Below, one piece after another: positions 28,796 to 36,493 of a stretch of DNA of 64,000 bases. The stretch lies in assembly GCA_022819945.1 (NCBI GenBank), contig JAJEGI010000064.1, positions 1 to 64,000 on the forward strand, read 5' to 3'. The notes under the pieces were generated by a model, which had not been told where the DNA came from, searched no databases, and saw only the letters and a program-made list of their open reading frames with translations. The DNA comes from Candidatus Poribacteria bacterium (GTDB lineage Bacteria > Poribacteria > WGA-4E > WGA-3G). The number at the start of each line of letters is the position of its first letter. Position 1 is the first letter of the stretch. Made by a program: the position numbers and the translations under genes.

Positions 28796-29584
28796 ATGCA
28801 GCTTTTAAAACGCTATTTCATTTTCTGTTTCTCTGTATTACTAATGTGCAATTTTGTAATACCAGCATTCGCACAAGGCGAAAAGAAAGACGATCTACTC
28901 GGGCATTGGACTTTTGAAATTGGTGTTGAATTAGAAGACTTGACAGGACATTTTGGCGAGATTGATCTCTTGGATGCTCAGGTCAAGGATGGGAAATTGC
29001 ACATCGGCAATAATGAATGGGCGATGACTACTGGATATGAAGGCCCTGATATCGGTCCCGACAAGACATTGGTAACATGGCTCTATTTGGACGATCTAAA
29101 CGTCACGAGAGGTGCTACGCTGGCGGTCAATAAAAGCAGCGCAGATACCTTTGACGCAATCGTCTATGCTGAACGTCAACCGAAACGTTGGATGGCTGGC
29201 AGCAGCTTCTTCAGACGCACACAAGATGCGAATCCCGGATTTGAGGAAAAAGAGACAGGGAAATTAATTCAACTGGCGATTTCCTACGAAGATGATGGTG
29301 GAAACGCGAAGATCATGATATACCGGAATGGGGATCTCATCGGTGACTATACCATGGGACCCATCGTGTCTTGGAAAGCTGGCGATGTGGAAGCACTCTT
29401 TGGTCCCCGTGCACTCATCGGCGGCACCGCTCACGGTTGGGTCGTCGCACGTGTAGAAGATGCAAGAATCTACAACGCTGTTCTTGACGAGAAAGAGATT
29501 AACAACTTAACGGTGAACACATTGGATGTTGAAGCGCGTGGTAAACTCGCGATCACGTGGGGTTCCCTAAAACTTTCCAAATAA
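28796..29584 (+). CDS. Secreted LamG-like protein with KLAxTWGxLK C-terminal tag
   Basis: A 262-residue exported protein. The start at 28796 has AGGGAGA upstream and opens a classic signal peptide (MQLLKRYFIFCFSVLLMCNF..AFAQ). The body is a concanavalin/LamG-like jellyroll (LLGHWTFEIGVELEDLTG, LVTWLYLDDLN, LIQLAISYEDDGG, MIYRNGDLIGDY). The last residues read VEARGKLAITWGSLKLSK, a tag shared with three other exported proteins in this window. Role is probably glycan or matrix binding at the cell surface; this is inference. Confidence 0.8.
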   Translation: MQLLKRYFIFCFSVLLMCNFVIPAFAQGEKKDDLLGHWTFEIGVELEDLTGHFGEIDLLDAQVKDGKLHIGNNEWAMTTGYEGPDIGPDKTLVTWLYLDDLNVTRGATLAVNKSSADTFDAIVYAERQPKRWMAGSSFFRRTQDANPGFEEKETGKLIQLAISYEDDGGNAKIMIYRNGDLIGDYTMGPIVSWKAGDVEALFGPRALIGGTAHGWVVARVEDARIYNAVLDEKEINNLTVNTLDVEARGKLAITWGSLKLSK

Positions 29585-29608
29585 CGATTTGGCGGGTGGT
29601 TAGTACAG

Positions 29609-30097
29609 ATGGTTATCCGTTTTAAAAAAGGCAAAAATCAGTGGAAACACAAACCCGATACACTCACCTGTATTCGGGACGATGGGAGTATCACTTGGAC
29701 ACACCTCCATCGCGGGTTTGTGCATCACGACTTCGCACACTATGTCGTTGAAACAACACTCGGCTTTGAGAATGCGTTCTTTGGACTCGTGGCAAAAGGA
29801 TACGACATCCCCGATTTTAGCGAACCCAAAGCGAAACGTCCTTTTGAGATCCCGAAAGAAGCGATGGATACCGAACCGATTGTAGCACTACTACAGGCAG
29901 ATTTGCCTAACACGCCGAATGTCCAAGATGCTAACGCTAACGGGATATTTCAAGAACACAGCCAGACGCTTCCCGTAAGCATCACCGATGAACAACTTGA
30001 GGTGATGCGACAGAAATTGCAGACCCTCTTACACCAATGGCACAATTTACAACCTGGGGAATCAATGGGGTTAAGATTCACATATAAAACGCCGTAG
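29609..30097 (+). CDS. Hypothetical protein, conserved His-rich segment
   Basis: A 162-residue soluble protein without a recognised family name. The most conserved-looking part is LHRGFVHHDFAHYVVETTLGF followed by NAFFGLVAKGYDI; I break it here to note three His residues that could bind metal or sit in an active site. The C-terminal half has a short helical region (LEVMRQKLQTLLHQWHNL). It follows the LamG gene by 24 bases and ends at a strong terminator. Function unknown. Confidence 0.6.
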   Translation: MVIRFKKGKNQWKHKPDTLTCIRDDGSITWTHLHRGFVHHDFAHYVVETTLGFENAFFGLVAKGYDIPDFSEPKAKRPFEIPKEAMDTEPIVALLQADLPNTPNVQDANANGIFQEHSQTLPVSITDEQLEVMRQKLQTLLHQWHNLQPGESMGLRFTYKTP

Positions 30098-30154
30098 GGT
30101 ATAGTAGTAGGCACACTCCGTTGTGTCGTAACAACTACACCTTACGGCGTTTTT
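30087..30154. terminator. Bidirectional terminator between converging genes
   Basis: A long hairpin: AAAACGCCGTAGGGT on the left pairs, with one mismatch or bulge, with ACACCTTACGGCGTTTTT on the right. The T-tract follows on the plus strand and mirrors on the minus strand. It separates the plus-strand hypothetical gene from the minus-strand selenoprotein gene. Confidence 0.8.
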
Positions 30155-30173
30155 AACTTTAGTAAATTACGAT

Positions 30174-30710
30174 TTATTCACCGTTTCTTGTCAATCGCGC
30201 AACGATTTCTTCAACCGCGCCCTCCGCACGTTCACGAATCTGATCCGGGGTCAAACTCTGAATCGGGTGCGCAACAGTAAGCGGTTCTAAATCGCTATGA
30301 CCTAATACACGCGCCTGGACTTTGCCTGCAGCGAAGAAAACTTCCGTACAGACCGACACACTTGGCACCCCACGCTCTTCTAAAACACTTCCATCGTGCA
30401 TACTGCACGATATACAAGACCCTCAGTCAGCAAGTCCTTCAATAACAAAATCAGTCTGTTCCGCCAATTCAACGAGCAATTCTTCTGGTGCCGGACGCGA
30501 GAAGGTCGGTTTCTTGACATGAATCACTTCGGCAATATCGAACCGTTCCTGCATTAATTCAGCAATGCGATCAAGAAAAATATCGCTACCATTTTTCGTG
30601 ATGTTCAGCAAGCCCATCACTTTGCCATCAAGGCTATCGAGCCGCGGCGCAAGAAATTTCGCAGATACATCGCCTTGAGAGGTCGGATCAAGTAGGGTGG
30701 TGTTTGGCAT
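30174..30710 (-). CDS. UGSC family selenoprotein with in-frame UGA (Sec)
   Basis: A 178-residue protein if the TGA at 30423-30425 is read as selenocysteine. Translation runs DFVIEGLAD-U-GSCISCSMHDGSVLEE without another stop; U-G-S-C is the motif that names the UGSC family of (seleno)proteins. Ordinary gene calling would split it into two short frames, 30423-30710 and 30174-30401. Eleven bases after the UGA lies a perfect 8-bp hairpin with loop G-T-A, in the position of a bacterial SECIS. GAGG precedes the ATG at 30710. The N-terminal part contains LDGKVMGLLNITKNGSDIFL. The function of the family is not established; a redox role is likely from the U/C residues. Selenocysteine machinery is not visible in this window. 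Confidence 0.85.
30393..30411 (-). promoter_or_regulatory. SECIS-like stem-loop downstream of the UGA codon
   Basis: On the coding strand the arms ATCGTGCA and TGCACGAT pair perfectly around the loop GTA. The stem begins 11 bases after the UGA, and a G opens the loop. Both features fit bacterial SECIS elements recognised by SelB. The same bases code for the residues just after the U-G-S-C motif. Confidence 0.7.
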
Positions 30711-30734
30711 TATAGAACCTCAGCATTTTTCGCT

Positions 30735-30755
30735 GGCGAGGTTTATAACCTCGCC
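30735..30755. repeat. Dispersed hairpin (9-bp arms, loop TAT)
   Basis: Arms GGCGAGGTT and AACCTCGCC pair perfectly around TAT, in the gap between the TPR and selenoprotein genes. Same architecture as the hairpins at 6576 and 36281, with different outer bases. Confidence 0.65.
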
Positions 30756-30769
30756 CACGCTTTAAAAGA

Positions 30770-31102
30770 TCACGTAGATGAACCGGATGCTTCCATCTGC
30801 AGCTGCTGCGACTTTGCCATCGCGTCCTCTGCTTCTTGGATCATTCCTTTTCTTTGATAACACACAGATAAACTGGTATATACAAGCGGATCCTTCGGGT
30901 TAATATCAATCGCTTTTTGAATCGCTTCAATGGCTTCATCATAACGGCTGAGCCGTTCATAAGCGTGCCCTAACCCAAGGAATCCTTCTATATAATCTGG
31001 ATAGGTGTCAACTAATTCTTTGAAAGCATTGACAGCCGCCTCAAGGTCGTTTTCGGCAAAATGAGTGAGCGCAGCATCGTAAAGTTCTGCTTCGGTCGGC
31101 AT
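30770..31102 (-). CDS. Small TPR protein
   Basis: A 110-residue protein made of about three tetratricopeptide repeats (ALTHFAENDLEAAVNAFKEL, EGFLGLGHAYERLSRYDEAI, VYTSLSVCYQRKGMIQEAED) with a short polar tail. No signal peptide. It lies 59 bases upstream of the selenoprotein gene on the same strand, so the two may be cotranscribed. TPRs act as protein-binding scaffolds; the partner is unknown. Confidence 0.75.
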   Translation of the reverse strand: MPTEAELYDAALTHFAENDLEAAVNAFKELVDTYPDYIEGFLGLGHAYERLSRYDEAIEAIQKAIDINPKDPLVYTSLSVCYQRKGMIQEAEDAMAKSQQLQMEASGSST

Positions 31103-31302
31103 CCTTTGTGTCCTCTGATATAAGGGTTTGGCAAAATTCTATCAGAAAAAGTCTCAGGTGTCAATTAAAAAATAGAGGACTTACCAGAACCATTCAATTC
31201 TTCCATAAAAGCCATCCTTCCACACTTCCTCTCAGCTTCCGCTTCCAATCTTCTGACACACCACCGACAATTGAGTGGCACTGAGCGTATAAAAAACGAT
31301 TC

Positions 31303-31330
31303 TTGACAAAATAAAAGATGTGTATAGAAT
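31303..31330 (+). promoter_or_regulatory. Promoter for the GH32 gene
   Basis: TTGACA (31303-31308) and TAGAAT (31325-31330) are 16 bases apart. The predicted start lies about 50 bases before the GH32 ATG. No other gene is seen between 31103 and 31385. Confidence 0.6.
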
Positions 31331-31385
31331 AATCTGCAAAACAGATGAAATCTTCGCAACGTTGAAAACAGAAAGGAAATAATTA

Positions 31386-32732
31386 ATGATTCAGACAGCT
31401 TACAAAGAAACGTATCGTCCACAGTTCCACTTTACACCGAAAACCAACTGGACTAACGACCCAAACGGGTTAATCCATTATAAAGGCGAATACCATCTCT
31501 TCTTTCAACACAATCCATCGGGTATCGATTGGGGCAACATGACTTGGGGACACGCTGTCAGTACAGACCTCGTCCATTGGAAGCAACTGCCACACGCCAT
31601 TCACCCAGATGAACTCGGTACAATCTTCTCCGGTTCCGGTGTTGTAGATTGGAAGAATACCGGTGGTTTTCAAACAGGGGACGAGGCAGTGCTTGTCAAC
31701 TTTTATACATCCGCCGGTAGCCACGCCCCAGAGCCAGTGCCGTTTACACAAAGTATCGCCTATAGCAACGACCGTGGACGGAGTTGGACGAAATATGAAG
31801 GCAACCCGGTCATTGAACATATCGTCGCAAGCAACCGTGATCCGAAGGTTATTTGGCACGAACCGACACAAAAATGGGTGATGGCACTCTATCTGGACCA
31901 GAATGATTACACCTTGTTCGGTTCAACAAACCTTACGGAGTGGACACGGTTATCCGATCTGGAGATTCCCGATACAGAATGTCCTGACATCTTTGAACTC
32001 CCTGTCGATGGCGATCCTGAGAATACCAAATGGGTTTTCTGGGGAGCAGCAGGGAAGTATTTTGTCGGAAACTTTGATGGCACAACGTTTACACCAGAAG
32101 ACGAAGCACATCGCGCCGACTACGGTGCCAATTTCTATGCAGCACAGACGTGGAGCGACGTGCCAGAATCCGATGGCAGACGTATCCAGATTGCGTGGAT
32201 GAGTGGCAGTAAACCCCCAGATATGCCCTTTAATCAACAGATGAGCTTCCCGTGTCAGTTGACGCTCCGGACGACTTCTGAGGGGATCCGTCTGCATCGA
32301 GAACCGGTAACCGAAATCGAAAACATCCATGCTTATACGCACGCGTGGAGCAATCTTACGCTTAAACCGGGTGAAGACCCACTTGCAGGATTAACAGGTG
32401 AGTTATTTGATATCCATGCTGAAATCGCACTCAATGATGCCAGCAGCGTCGGTTTCAAGATTCGTGGACAAGATGTCCGTTATGATGTCGCAGAACAACA
32501 ACTAACATTCCTTGAAAGAAGTGGTCCCCTCGCGCCCCAAGATGGCAAAATCTGCCTGCAAATTCTCGTCGATCGTATCTCTATTGAGGCCTTCGGGAAC
32601 AACGGCGAGTTGTCAATGACTTCGTATTTCCTACCTGACTTGAATAACGCTGATATTGGTGTTTACGCTGAAGGCAGCGAGGCGACTTTGGTGTCGCTGA
32701 AGGTGCATGAACTGAAATCGGCGTGGGTGTAG
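31386..32732 (+). CDS. Glycoside hydrolase family 32 (fructan/sucrose beta-fructosidase)
   Basis: A 448-residue enzyme hydrolysing terminal beta-fructofuranosyl bonds in sucrose, inulin or levan. The catalytic triad motifs are intact: WTNDPNG with nucleophile Asp25, RDP (151-153) with transition-state Asp152, and ECPD with acid/base Glu198. The five-bladed propeller is followed by a GH32 C-terminal beta-sandwich domain (about 310-448). No signal peptide is seen, so the enzyme is probably cytoplasmic. No transporter is adjacent. AAGGAAAT upstream of the ATG supports the start. Confidence 0.93.
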   Translation: MIQTAYKETYRPQFHFTPKTNWTNDPNGLIHYKGEYHLFFQHNPSGIDWGNMTWGHAVSTDLVHWKQLPHAIHPDELGTIFSGSGVVDWKNTGGFQTGDEAVLVNFYTSAGSHAPEPVPFTQSIAYSNDRGRSWTKYEGNPVIEHIVASNRDPKVIWHEPTQKWVMALYLDQNDYTLFGSTNLTEWTRLSDLEIPDTECPDIFELPVDGDPENTKWVFWGAAGKYFVGNFDGTTFTPEDEAHRADYGANFYAAQTWSDVPESDGRRIQIAWMSGSKPPDMPFNQQMSFPCQLTLRTTSEGIRLHREPVTEIENIHAYTHAWSNLTLKPGEDPLAGLTGELFDIHAEIALNDASSVGFKIRGQDVRYDVAEQQLTFLERSGPLAPQDGKICLQILVDRISIEAFGNNGELSMTSYFLPDLNNADIGVYAEGSEATLVSLKVHELKSAWV

Positions 32733-32780
32733 GCGTGGGTGTAATTGAGTGGTCAGCTATCAGTAGGCGCGCATACAAAC

Positions 32781-32809
32781 CCCAGGCAGGGTTACACACC
32801 CCGCCTGGG
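32781..32809. terminator. Hairpin between GH32 and iscA-like genes
   Basis: CCCAGGC (32781-32787) pairs with GCCTGGG (32803-32809), with an inner GGG/CCC pairing across one mismatch. Located between two converging genes, and related in form to the hairpin at 38161-38187. Confidence 0.55.
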
Positions 32810-32826
32810 ATGAGAAAAAAGAGGCC

Positions 32827-33156
32827 TTAAACGTTAAAGGACTCGCCGCAACCACATGTATTTTTAGCGTTCGGGTTGGTTATTTTGAAGCCTGAATCCA
32901 TTAATCCGTCGTTATAGTCGAGCACGGAGCCTGCGAGATAGAGTGTGCTGCGCGGATCAATGAAAACCTTCAGACCGTGGAATTCAAACACTTTGTCAGT
33001 GTCTTTTTTCGCACCAAATTCGAGGTTATATTGGAAACCGGAGCATCCACCACCGACAACTTGCATCCGCAAACCGAGTTCAGATTCAGTCGAAGTTTCA
33101 CTATTACTAATGAGTGTAATTGCTTTTTGTGCGGCAGATTCTGTGACACTAATCAT
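32827..33156 (-). CDS. Iron-sulfur cluster assembly A-type carrier (IscA/ErpA family)
   Basis: A 109-residue A-type carrier that receives Fe-S clusters and passes them to target proteins. The three ligand cysteines are present: Cys38 in GGGCSGF and Cys101/Cys103 in NTCGCGESF. Length is typical. Its ATG overlaps the stop of the upstream IscU-like gene by four bases, so the two are cotranslated. Subfamily (IscA, ErpA, HesB) cannot be decided from sequence alone. Confidence 0.92.
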   Translation of the reverse strand: MISVTESAAQKAITLISNSETSTESELGLRMQVVGGGCSGFQYNLEFGAKKDTDKVFEFHGLKVFIDPRSTLYLAGSVLDYNDGLMDSGFKITNPNAKNTCGCGESFNV

Positions 33157-33533
33157 GATGAGCGCACCTCCTTTTTCGATAGAAAATCAGCAATTGCGTT
33201 TTTTAGAACATTTTCAGCAGCGTCAGCGTAACGCAGTTTATCTTCTGGCAGTCCTCCTAAAGCATCGGAGAGCCGCGCAGCAGTAATTTCTCGCGCTTCT
33301 GAGATTTGCGTTCCCGTAGCGAGTTCGGTGAGCACAGACGCACTCGCGATGGCAGTAGGGCACCCGAAGGCCCGGAACTTCGCCGCAACAATTACGTCAT
33401 CCGCTATCTTTAGCGTCAGTTTTACCATCTCACCACTGGCAGGAGAACCGACAGTGGCACCGCCATCAGCATCCGAGATAGTCCCGACATTTCGCGGATT
33501 TTCGTAATGATCGGTTACTTGTGGCGTATACAT
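33153..33533 (-). CDS. IscU/NifU-like scaffold lacking two of three ligand cysteines
   Basis: A 126-residue protein of the IscU/NifU N-terminal fold. It keeps the family frame (YENPRNVG, GEMVKLTLKI, FRAFGCPTAIASASVLTEL). Only the central cysteine (Cys58, FGC) is present. The usual first cysteine (PVCGD) is Ser in SPASGE, and the last (HCS..A) is Tyr102 in LRYADAAENVL. It may therefore be a variant scaffold or have a different role. It is cotranslated with the iscA-like gene, and a consensus promoter lies at 33554-33582 just upstream. Confidence 0.85.
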   Translation of the reverse strand: MYTPQVTDHYENPRNVGTISDADGGATVGSPASGEMVKLTLKIADDVIVAAKFRAFGCPTAIASASVLTELATGTQISEAREITAARLSDALGGLPEDKLRYADAAENVLKNAIADFLSKKEVRSS

Positions 33534-33553
33534 ATCAAAGAAGCCTTGTCTGT

Positions 33554-33582
33554 ATTATACAATATTTCCAGACGCATGTCAA
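33554..33582 (-). promoter_or_regulatory. Consensus promoter for the iscU-iscA pair
   Basis: On the minus strand TTGACA (33582-33577) and TATAAT (33559-33554) are 17 bases apart, a perfect consensus. The predicted transcript start is only ~14 bases before the IscU-like ATG. It lies between fur and the iscU-like gene, so the pair can be controlled separately from fur. Confidence 0.75.
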
Positions 33583-33593
33583 GTTTTTTCGAC

Positions 33594-34097
33594 TTAAGCA
33601 GCAGGAGTCCCATCGTCTTCGTCAGACGTTTTTGGCTCCATCTCTGCTTGGCATTCAGCGCAATAACCGATGATCTCATTACGGAAGCGTACGGCTTTAA
33701 AGTCATGCGCTTCACACACAGCCTTTTGTAAGGCATCAATCTGTGGTTCTTTAAATTCAACAATCTGATTACATCGTAGACAGATAAGGTGGGCATGCTC
33801 ACGGAGGGAATGAATGCTTTCGTAGCGGGTGTTTTTCTGAGCGTCAATAAACTCACTCAACAACCCGCTTTGCACCAGTAAAGGAAGGGTTCGATAGATC
33901 GTCGGGCGCGATACTAAGTAACCGTTTCTGCGCATCTGAACCAACAGGTCTTCCGTCTGGAAATGACCCGGATAATCAAAGACTTGGTTTAAGACATCCA
34001 ACCGTTTTTGTGTTAAACGGAGTCCACAACTTTTGAGATAGTCTTCAAACTGCTTTACAAACTCAGTACCGTTAGTAGATTTCTCAACGGTCTCCAT
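33594..34097 (-). CDS. Fur-family transcriptional regulator
   Basis: A 167-residue metal-dependent repressor. The winged-helix part is visible (GLRLTQKRLDVLNQVF, SRPTIYRTLPLLVQSGLL), followed by the dimerisation domain with HAHLICLRC and YCAEC, the two CxxC pairs of a structural zinc site. The start at 34097 follows GGGGGAGG; a longer frame from 34124 is unsupported and would run into mqnA. Subtype (Fur, Zur, PerR) is not clear. Next genes downstream are Fe-S assembly genes, which suits an iron or peroxide sensor. Confidence 0.9.
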   Translation of the reverse strand: METVEKSTNGTEFVKQFEDYLKSCGLRLTQKRLDVLNQVFDYPGHFQTEDLLVQMRRNGYLVSRPTIYRTLPLLVQSGLLSEFIDAQKNTRYESIHSLREHAHLICLRCNQIVEFKEPQIDALQKAVCEAHDFKAVRFRNEIIGYCAECQAEMEPKTSDEDDGTPAA

Positions 34098-34110
34098 TTT
34101 CCTCCCCCTT

Positions 34111-34950
34111 TCAGCTGGATGCAAAAGTTAGAGAACGGCACGGCGGGGCAAGATTATTTTTTACAGCATACTTATAAAAGAGTTCCATACCAGCGATTGC
34201 GGATTCGTCAAGGTCATATTTGATACAATTTTGTAAGTAGTCGAGACAAAGCGATTCAGGCAACCCTAACTTTCGCGCCTCAATCTGGGCAATATCTGGG
34301 ATTTGGGTGATACCACGTATCTTTGACTGAAGCAGGACTTGCGGTAGGTCACCCAGACATACCTCCTCCGTTGCCACCCAACAGGCATAGACAAACGGCA
34401 ATCCTGTTAACTTATACCATGCCTCGCCGAGATCAACACTATATTCTGTTGTACCGAGATGCCTGAGTGCCGGGTCCCCAATCAAGAGAACAGCCTCAAA
34501 AGGTGGATATTGACGGTTTTGAAGTGCTGTACTTGGAATTACTGTCGGGGCACAGGTTGTGAACGCTGGCGAAACTCCATATCTTTCAGCGAGTAAGATC
34601 TTCAGTAATGCCACGGAAGTCCGGGAACTCGTATCAAGCGCGATGCGCCGAATTTCCCGAATCGGTACGCGGCTGAACAGTTGGATGCTTTTGACGCTGC
34701 CGTACGATGCAATTGATATATCGGGTAGAATGCAGAGGTTGGTCCCGGAAGGGTTCGCACGAAAATATTCAATAAGCGGAATCAACCCGACATCCAGTTC
34801 TCCTTCACTGAAAAGCGTAGCAACACGACTCGGCACATCAACACTGAGCGCAATATCTGTCTGGATTTCTTTGTTCAAAAGGGGATAAATGAGCGGTTTA
34901 GTATTTAAAAACGAGACCGCCCCTATTCTTAAGCGGCTTTCCTGTACCAC
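34111..34950 (-). CDS. mqnA: Chorismate dehydratase (menaquinone, futalosine pathway)
   Basis: A 279-residue enzyme converting chorismate to 3-[(1-carboxyvinyl)oxy]benzoate, the first step of the futalosine route to menaquinone. Family features include RIGAVSFLNTKPLIYPLL at the N-terminus and the periplasmic-binding-like fold (DVGLIPLIEY, IALDTSSRTSVALLKILLAERYG). A GTG start with GAGGGGG just upstream overlaps the end of mqnE by 22 bases, indicating coupling. Confidence 0.9.
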   Translation of the reverse strand: MVQESRLRIGAVSFLNTKPLIYPLLNKEIQTDIALSVDVPSRVATLFSEGELDVGLIPLIEYFRANPSGTNLCILPDISIASYGSVKSIQLFSRVPIREIRRIALDTSSRTSVALLKILLAERYGVSPAFTTCAPTVIPSTALQNRQYPPFEAVLLIGDPALRHLGTTEYSVDLGEAWYKLTGLPFVYACWVATEEVCLGDLPQVLLQSKIRGITQIPDIAQIEARKLGLPESLCLDYLQNCIKYDLDESAIAGMELFYKYAVKNNLAPPCRSLTFASS

Positions 34951-36065
34951 TGATCCCCCTCTCGGACAATTTCATTATAAAGCGTGTCACGCTCAACAGG
35001 CACGAAACCGGCTTCCTCAATGAGGTGCGTCAGCGACGAGACGGAGACAGCCTCTGGCGTATCCGCACCCGCCATGTGTGTAATTTTCTCCTCGGTCACC
35101 GTGCCATCAATATCATCAGACCCAAAGCGGAGGGCAACCTGCGCAGTTTTCAACCCTGTCATAATCCAATAAACCTTAATATGCGGGACATTATCAAGCA
35201 TGAGTCGCGCGACCGCTATGTTCCTGAGATCCGTTAACCCCGTCGTTGAAGGCAGGTAAGCCATACGGGTATTCGCAGGATGAAAGGCAAGCGGAATAAA
35301 GGTTACAAAACCACCGGATTTATCTTGCTGTTCGCGGAGTCGGATGAGATGATCTACCCGATCCTCGTTCGTCTCAAGGTGTCCGTAAAGCATCGTTGCG
35401 TTTGTGGAAATACCGAGACGATGTGCGATGTCGTGAACCTCTAACCAGCCATCTGCGCTGAGCTTACCCGGGCAAATCTTCTCCCGCGTCTCTTCGGCAA
35501 AAATCTCCGCACCGCCCCCCGGTAAAGAATCCAGTCCGGCTTCTCTTAACTGTGTTAGCACTTCTTCTATTGACATTTTGAAAATACGCGAGAAGTGGTG
35601 AATTTCGACAGCTGTGAAGAATTTGAGATGTACTTGTGGCATCCGTTCTTTGAGTCCACGGATGATATCGAGGTAGTAGTCAAACGGCAGTTTCGGGTGT
35701 AAACCGCCGACGCTATGAATTTCAGTGCATCCGTTCTCAATAGAGTACATCGCCTTGTCTAAGAATTCATCAACACTCATTTCCCACGCCCCTTCGGTTT
35801 GCATATTTTTTCGGGCAAAGGCACAAAAGTGACACCGAGCGTGGAGAATGCAAACATTTGAATAATCAATATGCTGATTGATGTTATAGTAGGCAATGTT
35901 CCCATTTAAACGTTCACGGACATGGTTCGCAATGAATCCAACGCCTGTAATATCCGAGCTTTCATAAAGCGAGACCCCTTCTTCAAAAGAGAGCCGTTGT
36001 TCTGCCTTGACTTTTTCGTAGATGGCAGCCAATTTAGGGTCCATAAAACGACTGTAGTTCTCCAT
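34929..36065 (-). CDS. mqnE: Aminofutalosine synthase, radical SAM, with C-x5-C-x2-C cluster motif
   Basis: A 378-residue radical SAM enzyme that joins the MqnA product to adenosine to give aminofutalosine. Family segments are DPKLAAIYEKVKAEQRLS, NINQHIDYSNVC, GCTEIHSVGGLHP, LKFFTAVEIHH and DSLPGGGAEIFAEETR. The cluster cysteines are Cys72, Cys78 and Cys81, C-x5-C-x2-C, instead of the usual C-x3-C-x2-C; the codons confirm the extra two residues (ILHAR). It precedes mqnA on the same strand. Later pathway genes mqnB and mqnC are not in the window. Confidence 0.88.
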   Translation of the reverse strand: MENYSRFMDPKLAAIYEKVKAEQRLSFEEGVSLYESSDITGVGFIANHVRERLNGNIAYYNINQHIDYSNVCILHARCHFCAFARKNMQTEGAWEMSVDEFLDKAMYSIENGCTEIHSVGGLHPKLPFDYYLDIIRGLKERMPQVHLKFFTAVEIHHFSRIFKMSIEEVLTQLREAGLDSLPGGGAEIFAEETREKICPGKLSADGWLEVHDIAHRLGISTNATMLYGHLETNEDRVDHLIRLREQQDKSGGFVTFIPLAFHPANTRMAYLPSTTGLTDLRNIAVARLMLDNVPHIKVYWIMTGLKTAQVALRFGSDDIDGTVTEEKITHMAGADTPEAVSVSSLTHLIEEAGFVPVERDTLYNEIVREGDQWYRKAA

Positions 36066-36151
36066 TATTTTTTATCCTGATCGACCATCCAATTTTTCGG
36101 CTTTAGAGAAGCCTATAATTCAAAACTTACCACAGTAAAGTGAAAAATTGC

Positions 36152-36181
36152 TTGACACTTGCTTTTTACCAAAGGTATTAT
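36152..36181 (+). promoter_or_regulatory. Promoter directed at the sugar isomerase gene
   Basis: TTGACA (36152-36157) and TATTAT (36176-36181) are 18 bases apart. The transcript would run through the repeat element at 36227-36363 before reaching the gene at 36494, giving a leader near 300 bases. Confidence 0.55.
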
Positions 36182-36226
36182 AGCATAACAACTTTAAAGA
36201 TGCAAGTCTTTTTTGGTTGTCAACCA

Positions 36227-36363
36227 GGGCTATTTAGTTCTCGGTTTTTTCGTCCAATTTTGGACCCTCCAGGCCCCGCAGGTGCGGTTTGGAACCGCAC
36301 CGGACTTGAAAAAGAAGATTCAAAAATTTAGAAAATCCGATAATTTATCTAAAACTAAATCGT
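36227..36363. repeat. Dispersed composite intergenic repeat (copy 2)
   Basis: Two blocks shared with 47654-47975: GGGCTATTTAGTTCTCGG onward (36227-36265) and a 54-base block (36307-36360) that differs by one base. Between them is a perfect hairpin, arms GGTGCGGTT/AACCGCACC, loop TGG (36281-36301). The rest of the 36066-36493 gap has no gene. Confidence 0.75.
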
Positions 36364-36493
36364 CCTGGGTTGTCAACCACCGGTTGTCAGCAAAACATGT
36401 TCAGCAATTACAGTAGATTTTACGATTAACGATACACCATTAACCGGAGCGTTTCAAAGCGCGCCTACCACGCAAAGAGGAGCGGATAAATTC

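Noticed and set aside
31165-31422. 85-residue minus-strand frame before GH32
   Set aside because: Overlaps the GH32 promoter and start; no family features.
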